Below, piece by piece: positions 58,765 through 64,000 of a stretch of 64,000 nucleotides of DNA. The position numbers and the translations under genes are program-made. The number at the start of each line of letters is the position of its first letter. The first letter of the stretch is position 1. A model generated the notes under the pieces. That model worked only from the letters and a program-made list of their open reading frames with translations. It did no database searches and was not told the origin of the DNA. The DNA is taken from positions 1-64,000 of the forward strand of contig DASTNZ010000077.1 in the NCBI GenBank assembly GCA_035762665.1. Direction: 5' to 3'. The DNA is from JASLBX01 sp035762665 (GTDB lineage Bacteria; Actinomycetota; Actinomycetes; Jiangellales; Jiangellaceae).

Positions 58765-59356
58765 GGTTGCGGTGTGCGTTGGCCGCCCAGCGGGCCTTGC
58801 CGGTCGGCGTGCGATACAAGGGGCCGAGGGCGAGCAGGCGGCGCAGGACCTCCAAGCGGCCGCGACGATAATCGCGGTCGCTCACGTGCGAGTACTCGGC
58901 TCGAACCTCCGATGCGTAGGCCGCGTACTCGTCCGGCTCACTGCCCAGGATCGCCAGGTCTGCGTCGCAAAGAACGGCCCCATTTGCGTCGCCGGGATGT
59001 GCATTGTGCGATGTGGTGAGCTCCACCAGGCGGACGACCTCACGGACCGTCTCTTGGTCCACGCCGGCTCCCGGCAACGTCTCGGCAGCTAGGCGCGCGC
59101 TGGCCGACTCGTCCTCGCCGGGCCGCCCGCGGTAAACGGCATCGTGGAACCAGGCCGCGAGCCGGACGGCAGCCGGATCGGCAGCATGCTGCTCGAGGAC
59201 GTCCACAGCATCGAGCACCGCCCGCAAGTGGTCCGGCGTGTGGTACTCGCGATGTGGCTCGCTCCAGCGGCGCAGCAGATCGCGGCCCAGCTCGTCCGCG
59301 TCGCGGCCGATCACCTGGCGCCACTTCTCGAGCAGCTCGTCCACCCCACCCATCAT
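58730..59356 (-). CDS. HD-domain metal-dependent phosphohydrolase-like protein
   Basis: A 208-residue protein. HD superfamily ligands are visible in REYHTPDHLRAVL, then AAWFHDAVYRG (HD) and VLCDADLAILG. Such proteins hydrolyse phosphate esters; the substrate is unknown. ATG 59356 or the following Met (59353) is the start. It is divergent from the MFS gene. Confidence 0.85.
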   Translation of the reverse strand: MMGGVDELLEKWRQVIGRDADELGRDLLRRWSEPHREYHTPDHLRAVLDAVDVLEQHAADPAAVRLAAWFHDAVYRGRPGEDESASARLAAETLPGAGVDQETVREVVRLVELTTSHNAHPGDANGAVLCDADLAILGSEPDEYAAYASEVRAEYSHVSDRDYRRGRLEVLRRLLALGPLYRTPTGKARWAANAHRNLTAELDLLSVS

Positions 59357-59474
59357 TCCCCACCCAATTCAACGTGGATGAGAGGCGGGGGCACGTAGAA
59401 TGGGCAGCGCACAGGGCTCAAGGAGCGCGTCTGTTGGGCGGGGAGACGCGCATCCCGTCGTATCTGGAGCTCTG

Positions 59475-60689
59475 ATGTCCCCGCTCATCACCTACCGGCG
59501 ATTGCTGAACCTTGCCGGCCCGGGCTACGTGATCGTGGCCTTTCTAGGTCGGCTGCCGCTGGCTATGAGCCAGCTCGGCGCCTTGCTGCTGGTCTCGACT
59601 GCCACCGGCCAATTCGCAGCAGGCGGCCTAACCGCCGGTGCGCTTGCCGTAGCCAACGCGATCGGCGCACCGCTCGCCGGTGCGATGGCGGACAAACTCG
59701 GCCAGCGTCCAGTCCTCCTGTTCCAGTCTCTCGTCGCCGCCACGGCATTGGCGGGCCTGGTGGGACTTGTGACGGCCGATGCGCGCCTGTCGCATGTCGT
59801 CGCGGTGGCCGTGCTGGCCGGGCTTGCGATCCCCCAGGTGGGACCGCTGGCTCGGGTGCGCTGGCGGCCCATGACAACAACGGCAGGTAACGCCCAGCCG
59901 CGCCTGATCAATGCCGCCTTCTCATACGAAGGGGCTGCGGATGAGGCGTCATTCGTGCTGGGCCCGGCGCTGGTCGGCGCGATCGCTGTCGTAATCAGCC
60001 CTGGCGGTGCCCTCCTGGCGGCTGCCGGGTTACTGGCAGTTTTCGGCTGCTGGTTCGCGATGCATCCAACCGCGAGGCTTACCGGTCATCACGAAGCCAG
60101 GCGCGGTCCAGTCCGGCGGCGGCTGGTCAGCACCAGCCTGGTCATCCTGGCAGCGGCCCAGCTGCTGATAGGAGTGATCTTCGGGGCCACCCAGACCGGC
60201 ACGACGGTGCTGGCGACTCTCGAAGGCAACGCTGGAGTCGCCGGTCTGGTTCATGCCCTGTTGGGTGTCGGCAGCGTGATCGCCGGGCTGTCGGTCGCCG
60301 GCCTTCCCGAACGGTTCGGATACGAGCGTCGTCTGGTCACGTTCGCGGGCGCGTTGCTGGTGCTCTCGGCACCGCTGCTGGCAGTCGGCACGATCAGCGC
60401 CCTCGTGCCCGCTGTGATCGCCCTGGGCTTCGCGGTTGCACCGTACATGATCAGCGTCTTCACGCTTGCGGAACGCATCGTGCCGCCCAACCGCGTGGGT
60501 GCCGCGTTGACCATGCTGGCCGGCGCGACGGGGATCGGCTACGCGCTGGGGTCTGCGCTGGCCGGCGGCCTGGCCGACCTCGGCGGGCAGCGGCCTGCGT
60601 TCGCGGTGTCGGTGACGGCGGGTGGGCTGGCGTTGCTGCTGGCTCTGCTCGCCCGGCCGCAGCTCGCCGGTGCTTTTCGGGAAGCCTGA
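59475..60689 (+). CDS. MFS transporter (12-TM type)
   Basis: A 404-residue major facilitator. The first half has VIVAFLGRLPLAMSQLGALL and motif-A-like GAMADKLGQRPVLLFQSLV, the second LPERFGYERRLVTFAGALLV. It resembles sugar- or drug-exporting MFS proteins; the substrate is unknown. GGAG precedes the ATG at 59475; an in-frame start at 59400 lacks coding character. Confidence 0.87.
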   Translation: MSPLITYRRLLNLAGPGYVIVAFLGRLPLAMSQLGALLLVSTATGQFAAGGLTAGALAVANAIGAPLAGAMADKLGQRPVLLFQSLVAATALAGLVGLVTADARLSHVVAVAVLAGLAIPQVGPLARVRWRPMTTTAGNAQPRLINAAFSYEGAADEASFVLGPALVGAIAVVISPGGALLAAAGLLAVFGCWFAMHPTARLTGHHEARRGPVRRRLVSTSLVILAAAQLLIGVIFGATQTGTTVLATLEGNAGVAGLVHALLGVGSVIAGLSVAGLPERFGYERRLVTFAGALLVLSAPLLAVGTISALVPAVIALGFAVAPYMISVFTLAERIVPPNRVGAALTMLAGATGIGYALGSALAGGLADLGGQRPAFAVSVTAGGLALLLALLARPQLAGAFREA

Positions 60690-60745
60690 GCACGGCTTCG
60701 CGGGGGCGTCGCCGTACTGATTCGGCCTCCAGACCAGAAGGACTG

Positions 60746-62752
60746 TCACTTCCCTGGTCGATGAACGACGCTGTCGGCGAGGGCCAGCTGATCAGGCAGC
60801 GGCTCGGTGTGCACGACCGTGAGCGATGAGACGGCTCGGGTGAGGACCACGTAGAGGCGGCGCAACCCGCGGACCTCAGCGGCGACGATTCGGGCCGGCT
60901 CGATGACGACCACGTGATCGAACTCCAGGCCCTTGGCCAAGCCGGCCGGCACGAGCGTCAACCGGGTGTCGGCACCGTCGGTGACGTGCGCGAACTCGAT
61001 CTCCCCGAGCTGGTCGGAGACCTCGGAGATCTGGTCGTCGGCGGCGATGACGCCTACCGAGCCTGGCCGGTCGAGCGTCCTGCGTACGAGAGCCGGCAGA
61101 CCGGTGAGGTCATCGGCAAGGACTACGGCCAGCTGCCCGCGATTGGTCCGCACTGGTTCGGGTGGCTCCAGCCCTGGCGCGATAGCCGGCAGTAAGCCAC
61201 TGGCGAACTCGATGACGGCGGCCGGCACGCGGTAGCCGCGGCGCAGCACCTCCAAGTGAGCGCCTTTCTGGCTGAGGTGGCGTAGCGCGACATCCCACGA
61301 CGAGGTCGCCCATGGTGTCGTCCCCTGTGCAATGTCGCCGAGGACGGTGACCGAGCCCAATGCCGCTCGACGGCCAACCGCACGCAGTTCCATCGGCGAC
61401 AGGTCCTGCGCCTCGTCGAGCACGATGTGACCGTAGCTCTGAGTCCGCTCCAGAACACTGCGCGCCTCGTCGATCAGCACTGCGTCGGGATGCGACCAGG
61501 GAGCGGACTTTGGGCCGCGAGCGGGCCGCTGCCAGAGCATGAGGCGTTGCTCATCCGGGTCGAGCAACCCGTCTGCGGCACGGGCGAGCGTGTCGCGTTC
61601 GCTCAGTAGCCGCATGATCAGCCGGACGGGGTCGACGGCTGGCCAGACAGCGTCGACGAAGTCACGTACCGGGCGTGATCGCGCGATCGCATTCTGGACC
61701 CGATCGTCCGTGATTTCGCCGCCGGCCTCCAGACGAGTTAACACGAGATGGGCCACCCGTTGCGGCAGGAGGGCTCGGCCTGTCGAGTAGGTATCACCCC
61801 GAGACTGAAGGGCCTCCATCGTCTCGGCGAGCTGGTGCGCAGGGACCCTCCAGCGGCGGCTGCCGCGCGGTATCACGATGGCTTCGGCCGGTTGAGTCAC
61901 GTGTGACCAGATCGCCCGCCGGATCACTTCGGCCATCCGCGCGTCACCCTTGAGCAGCGCGACATGGGGTGCTTCGGTGCTACGGACCGGCACGCTCTCG
62001 ACGAGCTCGGCAACCGTTACCTGCTGGACGTCAACCTCTCCGAGCGTGGGCAATACCTGAGCGATGTAGTGCAAGAACGCGTCGTTGGGGCCGACGACGA
62101 GCACACCGGAGCGGGCCAGCCGATCGCGGAACGCATGCAGCAGGTACGCGGCCCGGTGGAGGCCGACGGCGGTCTTGCCAGTGCCCGGAGCGCCCTGGAC
62201 GCAGACCGTCCGGTCGAGCCCGGCACGAACCACTTCGTCCTGCTCGGGCTGGATGGTTGCCACGATGTCGCGCATCGGACCGACGCGCGGGCGTTCGATC
62301 TCATCGACCAGGATCCGGCTGGCCACGTCCTGCTCGCTTGGGTCGGACAGGTGCTCGTCCTCGTAGGAGGTCAGCTCACCGCGGTCGAACCCGTACCGGC
62401 GCCGGAGCACGAGACCCTGCGGGTCGCGTCGGGTCGCCCGGTAGAACGCGCGCGACACGTCGGCCCGCCAGTCGATGACCACCGGGTCACCGGCCTGGTC
62501 CATGACATGTCGGCGGCCAATGTAGAAACGCTCGTCCGGGCGGTCGATCCGGCCGAAGAACAGGGGGATGTCCGGATTGTCTTCGAGAGCCTTTACGCGC
62601 CGGTAAAGCGCCAGTTCGAGATATGCCTGGGATACGGCGTCGCCGGCTTGCGCGGTGAGCGACATGGTGTGCTCGCGCATCCGGCGCAGGTCGTGGCGGG
62701 CGCGGCGCAGGTACTCGCGTTCGGCAGCGAGGGTCGGGTCAGGCGGCGGCAT
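60746..62752 (-). CDS. HelD/HelR-like RNA polymerase-associated ATPase (UvrD superfamily)
   Basis: A 668-residue SF1-type protein. The N-terminus is a coiled-coil-like segment (LAAEREYLRRARHDLRRMRE) and the globular IPLFFGRIDRPDERFYIGRR typical of HelD. Walker A is QGAPGTGKTAVGLHR, motif II is HIVLDEAQDLSP, and the C-terminal motor part includes GLEFDHVVVIEPA and LYVVLTRAVSSLTVV. HelD proteins release stalled RNA polymerase; actinobacterial HelR gives rifampicin tolerance. It stands alone between the MFS gene and a 329-base gap. Confidence 0.85.
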   Translation of the reverse strand: MPPPDPTLAAEREYLRRARHDLRRMREHTMSLTAQAGDAVSQAYLELALYRRVKALEDNPDIPLFFGRIDRPDERFYIGRRHVMDQAGDPVVIDWRADVSRAFYRATRRDPQGLVLRRRYGFDRGELTSYEDEHLSDPSEQDVASRILVDEIERPRVGPMRDIVATIQPEQDEVVRAGLDRTVCVQGAPGTGKTAVGLHRAAYLLHAFRDRLARSGVLVVGPNDAFLHYIAQVLPTLGEVDVQQVTVAELVESVPVRSTEAPHVALLKGDARMAEVIRRAIWSHVTQPAEAIVIPRGSRRWRVPAHQLAETMEALQSRGDTYSTGRALLPQRVAHLVLTRLEAGGEITDDRVQNAIARSRPVRDFVDAVWPAVDPVRLIMRLLSERDTLARAADGLLDPDEQRLMLWQRPARGPKSAPWSHPDAVLIDEARSVLERTQSYGHIVLDEAQDLSPMELRAVGRRAALGSVTVLGDIAQGTTPWATSSWDVALRHLSQKGAHLEVLRRGYRVPAAVIEFASGLLPAIAPGLEPPEPVRTNRGQLAVVLADDLTGLPALVRRTLDRPGSVGVIAADDQISEVSDQLGEIEFAHVTDGADTRLTLVPAGLAKGLEFDHVVVIEPARIVAAEVRGLRRLYVVLTRAVSSLTVVHTEPLPDQLALADSVVHRPGK

Positions 62753-63081
62753 GCGGCGGCTCCAGGGCTCGGCGGACGTGTGACGCGTGATCCGACGGCC
62801 CGTGCCTTGCAGCCCGGTCCTGTCGCGAAGGGGCGAAATACTCTAGTCGGACGGCCGTCGATCCGCAAGAGAAATTCGGAGCCGGCCAGACCGCATAATG
62901 TGCGTCGTGTCGTTGGATCCGCTGGACCGCCGAATCATGCGCCCGAGGCACCTCCGCCTGGTGATGTGCTCGGCGGGCGACCGCCTCGGGACGGAGTGCC
63001 CCGACGCTGTGGACGTTGGCCTCTGGGCGGGGGCGACGCCTCGCCCCTAGCGTGCGAAGGAGGGTGAGGGAGGCAGGGATC
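62753..63081. other. Intergenic region, no gene found
   Basis: This 329-base stretch separates the divergent HelD-like and acyl-CoA ligase genes. It must hold both promoters but no unambiguous promoter or operator is visible. A short hairpin, GGGGCGA-CGCC-TCGCCCC, lies at 63030-63047. A 19-base imperfect repeat around 62801-62819 may be worth testing for a rifampicin-associated element. Confidence 0.5.
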
Positions 63082-64000
63082 GTGGAATCAGGTGAGGACC
63101 GACTCTGGGCCAGGAGCTACGCACCCGGCGTGCCCCTGGACATCGAGGTCCCCGACGAGTCCCTGGTCGATCTGCTGGAGTCCTCGGTGGGACGGTTCGG
63201 TCCGCTGGTCGCCCTGGACTTCTTGGGCGCCGCCACCACCTACACCGAGCTCGGGGAGCAGGTGGCCAAGGCGGCAGAGGGCCTGCGTCGGCTGGGGGTC
63301 CGGCCCGGCGACAGGGTCGCGCTGGTGCTGCCCAACTGCCCGCAGCACGTCGTCGCGTTCTATGCGGTGCTGCGACTCGGCGGTGTCGTCGTCGAGCACA
63401 ACCCGCTGTACACGGCGGAGGAGATGTCCTTCCAGCTGGGCGACCACCGGCCCCGGGTGATCGTCGTCTGGGACAAGGTGGCGCCGATGGTGCGAGAGAT
63501 CGCGGAGTTCCTCGGCGTGGACGCGGTGCTGGCGGTGAACCTGCCCTCCGCACTGCCGATGACGAAGCGGTGGGCGCTGCGCTTGCCGTTGAGCCGGATC
63601 AGGAAGACACGCCATGCCATGACCGGCCCCGCTCCCGGAGTCCCCGGCTGGGAGCACCTGGTGTCGCACAGTCCGGCGCTGGCGCCCGGACACCCACGGC
63701 CCGCGGTCGGTGACGTAGCGCTGCTGCAGTACACGGGCGGGACGACCGGCAAGCCGAAGGCCGCCATCCTGACCCACCGCAATCTGCGCGCGAACGCGGC
63801 TCAGGGCCGCGCCTGGATGCCGGGCCTGCTGGACGGGCAGGAAGTGATCTACGCCGTGCTGCCGCTGTTCCATGCCTACGGGCTGACGCTGTGCCTCACC
63901 TTTGCGGTCAGCATCGGGGCCACGCTCGTGCTGCTGCCCCGGTTCGACGTCGACATGGTGCTCGACGCCGTACGCCGCCGCCCGGCCACGTTCCTGCCGG
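63082..64000 (+). CDS. Long-chain fatty acid--CoA ligase / AMP-binding protein, N-terminal part
   Basis: 306 residues are visible and the gene continues past the window. It is an ANL-superfamily adenylate-forming enzyme. VALDFLGAATTYTELGEQVA and GVRPGDRVALVLPNCPQHVV are the usual N-terminal features, and LQYTGGTTGKPKAAILTHRN is the P-loop motif. It activates a carboxylate with ATP and CoA; FadD-like sequence (LPLFHAYGLTL) favours fatty acids. The GTG at 63082 is preceded by GGGAGGCAGGG. Confidence 0.9.
   Translation, partial: MESGEDRLWARSYAPGVPLDIEVPDESLVDLLESSVGRFGPLVALDFLGAATTYTELGEQVAKAAEGLRRLGVRPGDRVALVLPNCPQHVVAFYAVLRLGGVVVEHNPLYTAEEMSFQLGDHRPRVIVVWDKVAPMVREIAEFLGVDAVLAVNLPSALPMTKRWALRLPLSRIRKTRHAMTGPAPGVPGWEHLVSHSPALAPGHPRPAVGDVALLQYTGGTTGKPKAAILTHRNLRANAAQGRAWMPGLLDGQEVIYAVLPLFHAYGLTLCLTFAVSIGATLVLLPRFDVDMVLDAVRRRPATFLP

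Noticed and set aside
62801..62819. Imperfect 19-base repeat upstream of the HelD-like gene as a rifampicin-associated element
   Set aside because: The arms do not pair well and I cannot confirm the consensus from memory; left as a search to run.
63030..63047. Short GC hairpin before the acyl-CoA ligase as a regulatory element
   Set aside because: A 7-bp GC hairpin is expected by chance in such GC-rich DNA and lacks supporting context.

Overview
The window is about 64 kb of GC-rich chromosomal DNA. The protein families point to an actinomycete: a 13E12-type DUF222/HNH gene, a DUF3263 protein, a DUF3516 helicase, a CysO-type sulfur carrier, a class E sortase, ECF41 sigma, paired winged-helix/ATPase/TPR regulators and a CIRCE-controlled groEL with no groES beside it. 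GTG starts are frequent and two starts are probably TTG. The order thrC-like / cysO-like / cold-shock gene / groEL resembles, from memory, the groEL2 neighbourhood of Streptomyces; genus and order cannot be decided from the window. No rRNA, tRNA, CRISPR array or prophage was seen.

Layout. 1-232: terminus of an ISL3-family insertion sequence running off the left edge. 347-1797: DUF222/HNH gene behind a textbook PafBC (RecA-independent DNA damage) promoter. 1892-5493: AhpD-like and PEP-mutase-like genes divergent from a MocR regulator and a Tat-exported cyclase. 5524-6273: bacterioferritin and its ferredoxin behind an iron (IdeR) box. 6308-23032: accessory and regulatory genes, including two homologous winged-helix/ATPase/TPR regulators, a DUF305/LVIVD divergent pair, a SpoIIE-type phosphatase and an ECF41 sigma factor with a matching promoter. 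23062-30918: transport and regulation (azlCD plus a B3/4 protein, two TetR/14-TM-type MFS pairs, a TetR/VOC pair), several with clear operators. 30962-38759: a polysaccharide deacetylase that has lost its metal ligands, DUF3516 helicase, AlkB-like, MpaB-like, fused SecDF. 38840-41896: a partly decayed amino-sugar recycling locus (broken GHL10 hydrolase, DasR-like regulator, truncated sugar kinase, intact MurQ). 41860-44418: ACT protein and SoxR. 44477-48967: trehalose synthesis (otsA, otsB) with a DUF3263 protein, a LytR_C protein and an epimerase. 49149-50831: a SAM riboswitch controlling a threonine-synthase-like enzyme and a CysO-like sulfur carrier. 51186-57210: sortase E with a tiny membrane protein, cold-shock protein, carotenoid-desaturase-like enzyme, HTTM pair, groEL. 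57340-64000: CutC, DUF4031, HD protein, MFS, HelD-like ATPase and the start of an acyl-CoA ligase.

The most interesting unit is the SAM-riboswitch / ThrC-like / CysO-like operon. Its parts suggest that the PLP enzyme is not the housekeeping threonine synthase but makes homocysteine (or a related thiol amino acid) using a protein thiocarboxylate as sulfur donor. This is an inference from the riboswitch, the 4-bp overlap of the two genes and the GG-tailed carrier. Other notable signals are the ECF41 promoter, the PafBC promoter, three dre-like sites in the decaying amino-sugar locus, a bacterioferritin with a changed ferroxidase ligand, and the deacetylase lacking its Asp-His-His triad.
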